This document shows positions 16,271 through 24,091 of a stretch of DNA of 64,000 nt, one piece after another. The translations under genes were made by a program, and so were the position numbers. This stretch comes from Chryseobacterium glaciei (GTDB lineage Bacteria; Bacteroidota; Bacteroidia; Flavobacteriales; Weeksellaceae): NCBI RefSeq assembly GCF_001648155.1, contig NZ_CP015199.1:4411001-4475000 (forward strand). Direction: 5' to 3'. Each line of letters opens with the position of its first letter. The stretch's first letter is position 1. The notes under the pieces were generated by a model, which did not search any database, was not told the DNA's origin, and was given only the letters and a program-made list of their open reading frames with translations.

Positions 16271-16867
16271 TTATTTATTATCCGGAACAAAATTTTTCCT
16301 AGCCAATTCTTTTCTTACACGGCTTAAACTTTCAGGAGTAATACCCAAATAGGAAGCGATCATCCATTGTGGAACTCGCAGTAATAAATCAGGATACATT
16401 TTGATGAACTTCATGTATCTTTCTTCTGCAGTCTCTCCCAATAAAGAATTGATTCTGTTTTGAAGACTTTTTATATGTTTTTGAAGCAAAATATCACTTC
16501 TTTCGATGCTGTTCGGGAATTGTTCAACCAATTTATTGAAGAAATCAGGGTGAAGAAATAATATCTCAGAATCCTCTACAGCTTCAATGTAATAGATAGA
16601 TTTTTCGTTAAAATAAAGACTGCTTCGGTCTGAAATCAGCCAGTTTTCCGGAGCGAACTGTATAATGTGCTCTTTACCGTTTTTATCGATAGAATACATC
16701 TTGATAAGCCCTTTTTCAACAAAATAAATATGTCTGCAGATCTCACCATATTGTAAAAGAAATTGATTTTTAGGTATTTTCTTTACTTCATAGTGTAAAC
16801 TACACATGTTCACTTTTTCAAGAGGAACATTTAATACTTTAGCTAAATAATTATTAATATTCTTCAT
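16271..16867 (-). CDS. Crp/Fnr family regulator, last gene of bacillithiol-type operon
   Basis: This 198-residue protein has a cNMP-like beta-barrel (PKNQFLLQYGEICRHIYFVEKG, GKEHIIQFAPENWLISD) and a C-terminal HTH (WMIASYLGITPESLSRVRKEL). It is similar in layout to the Crp/Fnr protein at 1775-2383, including the FAPENW motif. Its start codon touches the stop of the ytxJ gene (shared base 16867), so it is co-transcribed with ytxJ, DUF1569 and yfiT and may regulate the response to thiol-reactive compounds. Confidence 0.85.
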   Translation of the reverse strand: MKNINNYLAKVLNVPLEKVNMCSLHYEVKKIPKNQFLLQYGEICRHIYFVEKGLIKMYSIDKNGKEHIIQFAPENWLISDRSSLYFNEKSIYYIEAVEDSEILFLHPDFFNKLVEQFPNSIERSDILLQKHIKSLQNRINSLLGETAEERYMKFIKMYPDLLLRVPQWMIASYLGITPESLSRVRKELARKNFVPDNK

Positions 16868-17244
16868 TATACGATCTGACTTAAAGAGATGTCCTGATGC
16901 GAAGCATTGCTAATTGCTTTTCCGTTTTCTATGACGATAAATTGCGGACTTTCATGTCTTATTCCCAAATCTTCTGCTATTTTATTGGAAATTGGTCTAT
17001 GAGATAACAAATCTAAGTAATATAACTCTACTTTTTCATCAGTATTTTCTATTTCTTTTTCAAAGTTTTTCAATACAGTTTTGCTGATGAAACAACTTGT
17101 TGAATGTTTGAAGATTCCTATCTTTTGATGGTATGAATTTTCAATAGCTTTCTCCAGATCTTCTTCAGATTCTATCTTTTTCCAGAAAGATTTTTGTTGC
17201 AGATTTTCTTCTTTTCCGCCAAATATTTTATCAAAAAAACTCAT
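16867..17244 (-). CDS. ytxJ: YtxJ-type monothiol bacilliredoxin
   Basis: This 125-residue thioredoxin-fold protein carries the active-site segment FKHSTSCFIS, in which a single Cys is preceded by His-Ser-Thr. This matches the YtxJ (BrxC) family, which reduces S-bacillithiolated proteins. The PQFIVIENG strand after the cis-proline position also fits. It lies between the DUF1569 and Crp/Fnr genes with overlapping start and stop codons. Its presence next to a YfiT-type transferase suggests that this organism uses bacillithiol; the bsh biosynthesis genes are not in this window. Confidence 0.85.
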   Translation of the reverse strand: MSFFDKIFGGKEENLQQKSFWKKIESEEDLEKAIENSYHQKIGIFKHSTSCFISKTVLKNFEKEIENTDEKVELYYLDLLSHRPISNKIAEDLGIRHESPQFIVIENGKAISNASHQDISLSQIV

Positions 17245-17702
17245 ACATTAAATTGTTTAAGGTGATGATTCAGATGTTTATACTCTAAAAAGCCCCAGTC
17301 TTTTTCTTTCATTTTACCAAAAAGCCTGTGTTTTTGAGCCAATTTATGGTTTTCAAATGCATACCAATAATCATCTAGTGTTTTCAGAAGACTTTTCTTT
17401 GCTTCATCAAAATCATATTCAAAATTAACGATTAGTTTTTGAAAAGTAGGCATGTTTCGGGGAATTCCGTTATTAAAAATTTGCATCTCAAATTTTGTAA
17501 GAATACCTACCGCGGAAAACAAAATATTAATTTCAGGAAGAATGATTTTCTGTAAAGCAACCTGAAGAACGAGATCACAATGTTTCAGCATTTGAGCAAC
17601 AGTCATTTGCCCCCATTTTCTTGGAGAATTTTCATTAAGATTAGAAATTCGATTAATAATTTCCTCAAAATAAATCCGATTATGAAGACTCTTTTTTACC
17701 AA
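17241..17702 (-). CDS. DUF1569 (DinB/YfiT-like) protein
   Basis: This 153-residue helical protein begins MVKKSLHNRIYFEEIINRI and continues with RKWGQMTVAQMLKHCDLVLQ and FLEYKHLNHHLKQFNV, the DUF1569 pattern of the DinB/YfiT superfamily. The histidines HCD and HLNHH could form the metal site. It overlaps yfiT by 7 nt and ytxJ by 4 nt. It therefore probably works together with the YfiT homologue, as a second metal-dependent thiol transferase-like protein or an accessory protein. Confidence 0.8.
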   Translation of the reverse strand: MVKKSLHNRIYFEEIINRISNLNENSPRKWGQMTVAQMLKHCDLVLQVALQKIILPEINILFSAVGILTKFEMQIFNNGIPRNMPTFQKLIVNFEYDFDEAKKSLLKTLDDYWYAFENHKLAQKHRLFGKMKEKDWGFLEYKHLNHHLKQFNV

Positions 17703-18232
17703 CCTTTTTCTTTCTTCAAATTTTCAATATGAGCAAAATGATGATTGCAATGCCAGACATACAGAGCAAGATAATTTCTCAGATCGTAATTCTGGTTTTG
17801 TTCAGGATGATGAAAAGTTCTTTCAAACTGCTTATTGGTAAGGGTTTTAAGCAAAGCAGCCCACCTTTGATGCGTTCCTTTTATCATTCTCATTGCTGGT
17901 TTTATCGGCATATTTACGCTGTCCTGAAGTTCTGCCCATTTCGCTTCATCGTAAGGTCTGATGGTTGGATTATCTTCCGTTAATGCCAATTTAAGACGAA
18001 TAAAACTATTGATATGGCTGTCTGCGATGTGATTTACAAGTTGTCTCACCGTCCAGCCACCTTCTCTGTAAGGAGTATCTAGTTGGTCGTCAGAAAGATC
18101 TTCTATTAATTTTTTAAGCTTTTCGGGGAAGTTTTTGATGACTTTAATATATTCATCAAGTTTAATATCACAGATGTTCTCAGGTTGCTGGTACTCACCT
18201 ATTGGAAACCTTTTCTGTTCTAAATTACTCAT
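17696..18232 (-). CDS. yfiT: YfiT-type bacillithiol transferase
   Basis: This 178-residue DinB-fold protein matches the YfiT/BstA family: FPIGEYQQPENI at the N-terminus, GGWTVRQLVNHIADSHINSF and a C-terminal WHCNHHFAHIENL. The histidines in VNHIADSH and HCNHHFAH form the metal site. YfiT proteins transfer bacillithiol to electrophiles in Firmicutes. It heads the four-gene operon with DUF1569, ytxJ and Crp/Fnr. The upstream sequence includes a relic of the pncA promoter region. Confidence 0.88.
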   Translation of the reverse strand: MSNLEQKRFPIGEYQQPENICDIKLDEYIKVIKNFPEKLKKLIEDLSDDQLDTPYREGGWTVRQLVNHIADSHINSFIRLKLALTEDNPTIRPYDEAKWAELQDSVNMPIKPAMRMIKGTHQRWAALLKTLTNKQFERTFHHPEQNQNYDLRNYLALYVWHCNHHFAHIENLKKEKGW

Positions 18233-18257
18233 TATATTAGTTTTAATTTTTAATGTT

Positions 18258-18356
18258 GTCGTTTTGTCCGATCATTAATTTTTTGGACAGTTTTTGAATC
18301 TTGCCGTTTGCTAATTTATCAAAAATTCGAGAATTTAAAATGAAAAAAGCGTTAAT
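18258..18356 (+). repeat. Relic copy of the pncA promoter and first codons (copy A)
   Basis: This segment aligns over about 100 bp with 19878-19979, which contains the pncA promoter and start. Shared blocks are CGTTTTGTCCGAT, ATTAAT, GGACA, TTTTTGAAT, TTTATCAAAAATTCGAGAA and ATGAAAAAAGCGTTAAT. After six codons (MKKALI) the pncA match ends; the frame runs into the hairpin and stops after about 24 residues. It is a truncated direct repeat on the other side of the helicase gene. Confidence 0.75.
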
Positions 18357-18369
18357 TAGATTTACAGTT

Positions 18370-18402
18370 AAAAAAAGCTCCAATTCTATTAAAATTGAAG
18401 CT
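18370..18402 (-). terminator. Terminator of DEAD-box helicase gene
   Basis: On the minus strand, ten-base arms AGCTTCAATT and AATTGGAGCT (one G-T wobble) are followed by seven T residues, 20 bp after the helicase stop. Confidence 0.75.
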
Positions 18403-18423
18403 CTTATTATTTAAATTAAAGGA

Positions 18424-19566
18424 TTAATAACCATGTAAATCAATACCTTCTGTTCTTTGTAAAGTCACTTTCTTGCCCATTTTCTTTTGAATTACTCTGA
18501 AATGTTGCAATTCATCATCAGTCAGAATATTAATGGCAGTCCCTTTTTCTCCTGCACGACCCGTTCTACCAATTCTGTGAATGTAATCTAAAGGCGAACG
18601 TGGCAATTCGTAATTGATAACACAAGGCAAAGATTCGATGTGGATACCACGACCGATTAAGTCTGTAGCAACCAAAATTTGCGCTCCATTTACCTTAAAT
18701 TCTTCCAAATTATTTCTACGCGCACCTTGCGATTTCTGACTGTGAATCGCGACTGCTTTAATTTTATTCTTCTTTAATTTTTCAACTAAACTATCTGCAG
18801 ATTTTGTAGATGAAACAAAGATTAATGCTTTTTCAACCTTCTTTTCTTTAATTAAATAACGCAAAAATGGACCTTTGTTTTCCGGAGAAACGTGATATGC
18901 CAATTGCTCGATATTATCAATTTCAACTTCTTCTTTTTTGATCTCAATTAATGTCGGATTGATTGATAAACGCTCCTTCATTTCAGAAACCTTATCATCT
19001 AACGTCGCAGAAAACAATGTTGTCTGTTTCATAACAGGCATTTGAGCGAAAAGTTTATTCATTTCTTCTCCAAAACCTAACTGAAACATTTTATCTGCTT
19101 CATCAATCACCAAATGCTGGATTCCTGAGATACTCAACGCTTTATGATCAATCAAATCTAATAAACGGCCGGGCGTTGCAATAAGAACTTCTACCCCAAA
19201 CATTCCTTTCATCTGCGGATTGATGGAAACTCCACCATAAACAGCCATTGTACGAATTTCACGCTTCAAATTGTCTGTAAAAGCTCTGAAAACTTCATCA
19301 ATCTGAATCGCCAATTCACGTGTAGGAACCAATATTAAAACCTGAATATTACGGTCTTTCTTAACCTCTGCATTTTGCAGTTTTTCTAAAATAGGCATCA
19401 CAAAACAAGCCGTTTTTCCGGAACCTGTCTGCGCAATTCCCATCAGATCTTTTCCCTGCAAAATTACAGGTATCGCCTGCTCCTGAATCGGAAACGGCTT
19501 CAAATACCCTAATTTTTTAACGGAATGAATAATATTGTGTGATAATCCTAACGATTCAAATGACAT
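18424..19566 (-). CDS. DEAD-box RNA helicase
   Basis: This 380-residue helicase core begins with the Q motif (FESLGLSHNIIHSVKKLGYLKPFPIQEQ) region, then AQTGSGKT (I), PTRELAIQ (Ia), ATPGRLLDL (Ib), VIDEADKMF (II, DEAD), FSATL (III), LIFVSSTKSA (IV), ATDLIGRGI (V) and HRIGRTGRAG (VI). All ATPase and RNA-binding motifs are present. The C-terminal tail is short (VTLQRTEGIDLHGY), so it is a minimal RhlE/DeaD-type helicase. It stands alone between two copies of the pncA promoter region, facing away from pncA. Confidence 0.93.
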   Translation of the reverse strand: MSFESLGLSHNIIHSVKKLGYLKPFPIQEQAIPVILQGKDLMGIAQTGSGKTACFVMPILEKLQNAEVKKDRNIQVLILVPTRELAIQIDEVFRAFTDNLKREIRTMAVYGGVSINPQMKGMFGVEVLIATPGRLLDLIDHKALSISGIQHLVIDEADKMFQLGFGEEMNKLFAQMPVMKQTTLFSATLDDKVSEMKERLSINPTLIEIKKEEVEIDNIEQLAYHVSPENKGPFLRYLIKEKKVEKALIFVSSTKSADSLVEKLKKNKIKAVAIHSQKSQGARRNNLEEFKVNGAQILVATDLIGRGIHIESLPCVINYELPRSPLDYIHRIGRTGRAGEKGTAINILTDDELQHFRVIQKKMGKKVTLQRTEGIDLHGY

Positions 19567-19673
19567 AAAAATACTTATTTACTGCAAAGATAAGCTATTG
19601 GTATTTGTTTTATATCCTGAAAGTGAAATAGTGATTGTTTTTATAATTAAACAAAGATCTTGTTTTGTTGGAG

Positions 19674-19826
19674 AATCGCAAAGGCGCAAAGGTTTTTAAT
19701 CTTGACACTGCTTTAAGGCGCAAGAAAATCGAAGATTTTCATCTATAACGGGATAAATTTTATCAAAGATAAAATCCTTGCGTCTTATAACAGCATTTTT
19801 TCATCAATCTTTGCGCCTTTGCGATT
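19674..19826. repeat. 153-bp palindromic element with 18-bp perfect terminal inverted repeats
   Basis: The outer arms AATCGCAAAGGCGCAAAG (19674-19691) and its exact complement (19809-19826) enclose further inverted segments: GCGCAAG with CTTGCGTC and an internal GAAAATC-GAA-GATTTTC stem (19724-19740). No open reading frame is present. It is a non-coding, foldable element of the MITE/REP type in the 396-bp gap between helicase and pncA. Confidence 0.7.
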
Positions 19827-19877
19827 AATAACCTTTTTCATATTTATAAAATTTTGTTTAAAAATTATTAATCTAAA

Positions 19878-19979
19878 TGCCGTTTTGTCCGATAATTAAT
19901 CTTTGGACAATTTTTTGAATATTAGTTTTTATATATTTATCAAAAATTCGAGAAATCTAAATATGAAAAAAGCGTTAAT
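19878..19979 (+). repeat. pncA promoter and 5' end (copy B of the repeat)
   Basis: Second member of the direct repeat with 18258-18356. It holds a near-consensus promoter (TTTG 19902-19905, 17-bp spacer, TAGTTTTT 19923-19930) and an inverted TGTCC / GGACA pair (19886-19908) found in both copies, followed by the pncA start codon at 19963. Confidence 0.65.
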
Positions 19980-20568
19980 AATAGTAGATGTACAGAATGA
20001 TTTTTGTGAAGGCGGTGCATTGGCAGTTCCTGGAGCTAACGAGATTATTCCTTACATCAATCTTCTGATGGAAGAAAATGAATACGATCAAATTGTTCTT
20101 ACTCAGGATTGGCATCCTGCAAATCATAAAAGCTTCGCAAGCAACAACGGACAAAAAGTTGGAGAAAGCATTATTTTGAATGGTGTTCCGCAGTTTATGT
20201 GGCCGGATCATTGTGTTCAAGGGACTTTTGGAGCAGAATTTCATAAAGATCTGAACAGAGATAAAGTAACTCACATCATTCAAAAAGGGAAAAATACTGA
20301 AATTGATGCTTACAGCGGTTTTCAGGACAATAACCACTTTATGAAAACCGGTTTGGATGATTTCTTAAAATATCACGAAATTCAGTTATTAGAAATTGTA
20401 GGTTTAGCAATGGATTATTGTGTGAAATTTACATGTACTGATGCTGTTGCAAACGGATATGTAACATGTTTGCATTTCAACGGAACACGTGCCGTAAACG
20501 TAAAACCGGATAATGCAAGAGATGCTATTTTTGAAATGCTTCAGAAAGGAGTAACTGTTTTAGGATAA
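19963..20568 (+). CDS. pncA: Nicotinamidase
   Basis: The 201-residue protein starts at MKKALIIVDVQNDFCEGGAL. A longer frame from 19903 adds 20 residues that belong to the promoter region and is rejected. Features of the isochorismatase-fold nicotinamidase are all present: Asp in VDVQNDF, metal ligands in TQDWHPANH, Lys in HIIQKGK and catalytic Cys in VGLAMDYCVKFT. It converts nicotinamide to nicotinic acid for NAD salvage in the cytoplasm. Its 5' end and promoter are duplicated on the other side of the helicase gene. Confidence 0.93.
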   Translation: MKKALIIVDVQNDFCEGGALAVPGANEIIPYINLLMEENEYDQIVLTQDWHPANHKSFASNNGQKVGESIILNGVPQFMWPDHCVQGTFGAEFHKDLNRDKVTHIIQKGKNTEIDAYSGFQDNNHFMKTGLDDFLKYHEIQLLEIVGLAMDYCVKFTCTDAVANGYVTCLHFNGTRAVNVKPDNARDAIFEMLQKGVTVLG

Positions 20569-20580
20569 TTTTTTAAAGCA

Positions 20581-20656
20581 TTTTGTCATTCTAAAGGAAT
20601 GTAAATAATTAATTTTTATTTAAACTCTTTGTATAGATTCCTCCGGAATGACAAAA
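20581..20656. repeat. Imperfect palindromic repeat after pncA
   Basis: Arms 20581-20601 and 20637-20656 are inverted repeats with a few mismatches (TTTTGTCATTC and GAATGACAAAA at the outer ends). The motif GTCATTCCGGAGGAAT in the second arm, read on the minus strand, resembles dispersed repeats often seen in Bacteroidota. It could be a stem in the pncA transcript. Confidence 0.5.
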
Positions 20657-20675
20657 ACTCTGGAAATAGATAAAC

Positions 20676-20712
20676 AAAAAAGACGTTGAAAATTAATTCA
20701 ACGTCTTTTTTT
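20676..20712. terminator. Bidirectional terminator between pncA and the pseudouridine synthase gene
   Basis: Inverted repeat GACGTTGAA (20682-20690) with TTCAACGTC (20697-20705), flanked by A6 and T7 runs, between two convergent genes. Confidence 0.8.
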
Positions 20713-20739
20713 ATTTTTAAACCTTAAAATTTAGCTTAA

Positions 20740-21993
20740 TTAAAGCATTTTCAAAGTATTCACTTCTAAATCTGTAAGAATTCTCCAGTGTCCTCTTTTG
20801 ATATTCTTCTTCGTTAATCCTGCAAATGTTACTCTGTCAAGAGCTTCTACTTCATATCCTAATCTTTGGAAGATTCTTCTGATAACACGGTTCCATCCAA
20901 TGTGGATTTCAATTCCGATCTCATTTTTAGGTTTACCTTCGATGAATGAAATTTGATCAACTGTAGCTATCCCTTCATCTAAACGAATCCCTTCAACGAT
21001 CAATTTCATGTCTTCATTGGTTAATTTTTTATCCAATGTTACGTGATAGATTTTTTTCGCATCAAAAGATGGGTGCGTCAATTTCTTCGTCATGTGTCCG
21101 TCATTTGTTAAAAGAATAACACCCGTTGTAGAACGGTCTAATCTTCCAACTGGGAAAACACGGTACGGAGAAGCATTTGCCACAAGATCCATTACTGTTT
21201 TTCTTGCTTTGTCGTCTTTTGTAGTAGAAATATAACCTTTTGGTTTGTTTAATAGTACATAAACAGGCTTTTCTGGAGTAATGTTTTGTCCGTCGAAAAC
21301 TACTTTATCCGTTTTTTCAACCTGATAACCCATTTCAGTTACTACTTTCCCGTTTACTTCAACTAAGCCTTGAACAATCAGATCATCAGCTTCTCTTCTG
21401 CTACAAATCCCTGAGTTTGCGATATATTTATTAAGACGAATGGTATCTTTATGGATATCTTTTTCGATCTTATTTAATCTTCTTTTCTGTACAAAAGATT
21501 TTGCTCTGTCTTCATCTCTGTCGCTTCCGGTAGAAGGTCTCTTACCATACTTTAAGCTGCCTCTTTCGTATTTACCTCTTTTGTTGTCTTTGGCATCAGG
21601 ATCTCTTGGCCCACCTCTTTTAGAAACAGGTTTACCGCCAAACGTTTTTCTTTCTCTACCTTCGTTTTGTGAAGTAATGTAAGGCTCTCTGCCAGGTTTT
21701 GAGCTGCGATCTTCATCACCACGGCTTTCAAAATTTGTATCACCTCTCCTAGAATCAGGTTTGTTAAAAGGTCTAGAGTCGGTATCTCTATCACTTCTGC
21801 TGAAAGGCTTTTTCTCAAATTTTGAATTGCCATTTTCATCTCTATCTTTTTGGCCAAAACTCTTGTCACTACTTTTAGAAAAAGGTTTTGATTCTGAAGA
21901 ATTTCCAGATTTAGGAGCGCGAGAACTTCCGGAATTTCTTGTTGAAACTCTTGGTCTTTTAGGTTTTCCTGAATTATTATTGTCTCTGCTCAT
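20740..21993 (-). CDS. RsuA/RluB-family 23S/16S pseudouridine synthase with long disordered N-terminus
   Basis: Starting at ATG 21993 gives 417 residues. Residues 1-170 are highly charged and rich in Arg, Asp, Ser, Gly and Lys, with no fold expected. An S4 RNA-binding domain follows (about 180-240, IRLNKYIANSGICSRREADD) and then the catalytic pseudouridine-synthase domain with Asp in VGRLDRSTTGVILLTND. The C-terminus contains RVIRRIFQRLGYEV. The enzyme isomerises a specific rRNA uridine. The long low-complexity tail is typical of Flavobacteriia copies and may bind RNA. A longer start at 22011 adds six residues and overlaps the -7 element. Confidence 0.88.
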   Translation of the reverse strand: MSRDNNNSGKPKRPRVSTRNSGSSRAPKSGNSSESKPFSKSSDKSFGQKDRDENGNSKFEKKPFSRSDRDTDSRPFNKPDSRRGDTNFESRGDEDRSSKPGREPYITSQNEGRERKTFGGKPVSKRGGPRDPDAKDNKRGKYERGSLKYGKRPSTGSDRDEDRAKSFVQKRRLNKIEKDIHKDTIRLNKYIANSGICSRREADDLIVQGLVEVNGKVVTEMGYQVEKTDKVVFDGQNITPEKPVYVLLNKPKGYISTTKDDKARKTVMDLVANASPYRVFPVGRLDRSTTGVILLTNDGHMTKKLTHPSFDAKKIYHVTLDKKLTNEDMKLIVEGIRLDEGIATVDQISFIEGKPKNEIGIEIHIGWNRVIRRIFQRLGYEVEALDRVTFAGLTKKNIKRGHWRILTDLEVNTLKML

Positions 21994-22008
21994 GCTAAAA
22001 TATTTTTG

Positions 22009-22016
22009 CAAAGATA
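22009..22016 (-). promoter_or_regulatory. -7 element (TATCTTTG) for the pseudouridine synthase gene
   Basis: Exact Bacteroidota -7 match 15 nt upstream of ATG 21993, supporting the shorter start. The -33 element is not obvious. Confidence 0.5.
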
Positions 22017-22049
22017 GTAATTTAGTTACGAGTTAAAAATTAAGAATCA

Positions 22050-22057
22050 TAACTTTG
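22050..22057 (+). promoter_or_regulatory. -7 element (TAACTTTG) for aroB
   Basis: Exact TAnnTTTG match 39 nt upstream of ATG 22097, overlapping the alternative ATG at 22055. This supports starting aroB at 22097. Confidence 0.5.
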
Positions 22058-22096
22058 CAATATAGTTTCACTATTAACGTTATAGAAATTCTGAAA

Positions 22097-23143
22097 ATGA
22101 TAACAATATTAAACGATAATTTTTCTCAATTAAACGACTTTTTACACGAAAAATCATTCAGCAAAATCTTTATTTTAGTTGATGAAAATACACATGAATA
22201 CTGTCTTCCCGTTCTTTTGGGCAATTTGGAAACCGAACTTTCATTTGAAATTCTGGAGATTGAAGCTGGCGAAGAAATGAAGAATATCCAAACGGCAAAC
22301 CAGCTCTGGGAAATTTTGACAGAAATGAAAGCCGACAGAAAAGCGCTTGTCATCAACCTTGGAGGTGGTGTTATTACGGATATGGGAGGTTTTGTGGCTT
22401 CTACTTATAAAAGAGGCGTTCAGTTTATTAATATTCCGACTACCCTTTTATCGATGTGTGACGCTTCTATTGGCGGGAAAACGGGGATTGATCTGATGCA
22501 TTATAAAAATATGGTAGGAACTTTCTCTTTTCCTGAACAGATTTTTGTGTATCCTAAATTCTTAGAAACTCTTCCTTTTAAAGAATTAAGAAGTGGTTTT
22601 GCCGAAATGCTAAAACACGGATTGATCGCAGACAAAAAACATTGGGACAATCTTATTCAGATTCATAAATTAGATATAGAAGGAATTATTCCGCATATTC
22701 AAACGTCAATGGATATTAAACAGGATGTTGTAGAAAAAGATTTTCATGAAAAAAATGTCAGAAAAACCCTGAACTTTGCTCACACAATCGGTCATGCTAT
22801 TGAAAGCTTGTGTTTGGAACAGGGAAATCCTATTTTACACGGTGAAGCTGTTGCGATGGGAATGATTTCAGAAGCACATCTCTCCTATCTTGAAGGTCTA
22901 ATTTCAGAAGATGATTCAAAAATTATTATTGAAAACGTTCAAAGATATTATCCTTATTTAGATATAAGTGATTTTAAAGATGAAGACATTTTCTCTTTAT
23001 TATTGAATGATAAGAAGAATGTTGACAGTAAGATCAATTTCTCTTTACTTTCAGGAATAGGTACTTGTACTTACGATTATCAATGTAGTCAGAAAAACAT
23101 CGTTGATTCTTTAACTTTTTATAGAAATTTAGAAAATATTTAA
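22097..23143 (+). CDS. aroB: 3-dehydroquinate synthase
   Basis: The 348-residue protein starts MITILNDNFSQLN; an upstream ATG at 22055 overlaps the promoter and is rejected. It has the NAD-binding GGGVITDMGGFVASTYKRG motif, the DHQ synthase motif TTLLSMCDASIGGKTGID and the zinc ligands in FAEMLKHGL, LNFAHTIGHAIE and LHGEAVAMGM. It converts DAHP to 3-dehydroquinate, the second step of the shikimate pathway. It stands alone between the pseudouridine synthase gene and the outer-membrane barrel cluster. Confidence 0.95.
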   Translation: MITILNDNFSQLNDFLHEKSFSKIFILVDENTHEYCLPVLLGNLETELSFEILEIEAGEEMKNIQTANQLWEILTEMKADRKALVINLGGGVITDMGGFVASTYKRGVQFINIPTTLLSMCDASIGGKTGIDLMHYKNMVGTFSFPEQIFVYPKFLETLPFKELRSGFAEMLKHGLIADKKHWDNLIQIHKLDIEGIIPHIQTSMDIKQDVVEKDFHEKNVRKTLNFAHTIGHAIESLCLEQGNPILHGEAVAMGMISEAHLSYLEGLISEDDSKIIIENVQRYYPYLDISDFKDEDIFSLLLNDKKNVDSKINFSLLSGIGTCTYDYQCSQKNIVDSLTFYRNLENI

Positions 23144-23320
23144 TTCTGTTTATTAGATTTTTAAGAAAAACTATTAAGTTTTAGACAAATATGTTAATTT
23201 AGATTTTATCTAAACAAATGTTTATTTAATTTATTAATATGTTGTTTTTCAATTAAATATATTTTTTAATAGCCTGTTTTTATAGTTTAATTTTACTGAC
23301 TTTTGTCATGTTTTTCAGTT

Positions 23321-23336
23321 TTGGCAAGCAATTTGA
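23321..23336 (+). promoter_or_regulatory. Sigma-54 type -24/-12 element 1
   Basis: TTGGCAAGCAATTTGA: the GG (23323-23324) and GA (23335-23336) are 10 bp apart, as in sigma-54 promoters (TTGGCA-N5-TTGC). The -12 base is GA instead of GC. It lies 80 bp upstream of ATG 23417. A candidate activator site TAAACA-AA-TGTTTA lies at 23211-23224, about 110 bp upstream. Confidence 0.65.
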
Positions 23337-23416
23337 AAGATACTCTGCGTCAACGTAAAAATTGACAGTAGTAAAATTTAAAATTAAGAATAGTAAAATA
23401 TTAAAAAATTAAAGTT

Positions 23417-24052
23417 ATGAAAAAGTTAATTTTAGGATTAGCAGTAACTGCAAGTTCACTAGCATTCGCACAAACAACTACAGCTACGGCTTCATCTTCA
23501 AACCCAGTTACATTTGGTGTTAAAGGAGGAATGAACGTTTCTTCTGCAACTAAAGGATCTGGTCTTGATGACAACAAATCAAAAATCGGTTTTAACGCAG
23601 GTGTATTTGCTAATATTCCAATTGCAAGTTCTTTCAGCATTCAGCCAGAGGTTATTTATAGCCAGTATGGTAACAAAACTGAATATACTGTACTTGGTAA
23701 CAAATACTCTACTTCTAGCCATTTAGATTATGTTGCAGTACCAGTAATGTTTCAGTACAACGCTTTACCAAACCTTTATTTAGAGGCTGGACCAGAATTT
23801 GGTTTGATGGTAAGTGCTAAAAACAAAATCAAAAACGAAACAAACGGAAATTCAACTACAAGTGATAACTATAAGGATGATTTAAATACATTCAATGTAG
23901 GTATTGGTATTGGAGCTGGATATTATTTCACACCAAACTTCGGAGTTACAGCTAGATATGTTGCTGGTTTAACGGATATCGTTAAAGATAACCCTGGAGA
24001 TGCAATTAGAAATAATGTATTCCAAGTAGGATTGGCTTATAAATTCAAATAA
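23417..24052 (+). CDS. PorT-family outer-membrane beta-barrel protein, paralogue 1
   Basis: This 211-residue protein has a signal peptide (MKKLILGLAVTASSLAFA-Q) and then an eight-stranded-type beta-barrel of the outer membrane beta-barrel/PorT family. Recurrent strands are FGVKGGMN, GFNAGVFANIPIASSFSIQPE, VPVMFQYNALPNLYLEAGPE and a C-terminal NVFQVGLAYKFK. It is the first of four tandem paralogues and is preceded by a sigma-54-type element and followed by its own hairpin. The function of this small-barrel family is mostly unknown; PorT itself is a T9SS component, but these short copies are not necessarily so. Confidence 0.85.
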   Translation: MKKLILGLAVTASSLAFAQTTTATASSSNPVTFGVKGGMNVSSATKGSGLDDNKSKIGFNAGVFANIPIASSFSIQPEVIYSQYGNKTEYTVLGNKYSTSSHLDYVAVPVMFQYNALPNLYLEAGPEFGLMVSAKNKIKNETNGNSTTSDNYKDDLNTFNVGIGIGAGYYFTPNFGVTARYVAGLTDIVKDNPGDAIRNNVFQVGLAYKFK

Positions 24053-24091
24053 GCATTCTTAACATTCAGATAACAAATTTTAATTCAATAT

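Noticed and set aside
11864..20568. A functional NAD-salvage cluster formed by the CinA-like gene and pncA
   Set aside because: The two genes are about 8 kb apart, on opposite strands and separated by unrelated operons, so no link is supported.
21440..22036. Two + strand frames and one minus frame over the pseudouridine synthase N-terminus
   Set aside because: They are shadows of the low-complexity N-terminal tail; the serine/leucine-rich patterns come from its repetitive codons.
23144..23320. Leaderless or small gene between aroB and the first barrel gene
   Set aside because: All frames are short, A/T-rich and without protein-like pattern; the region is better explained as promoter and activator region.
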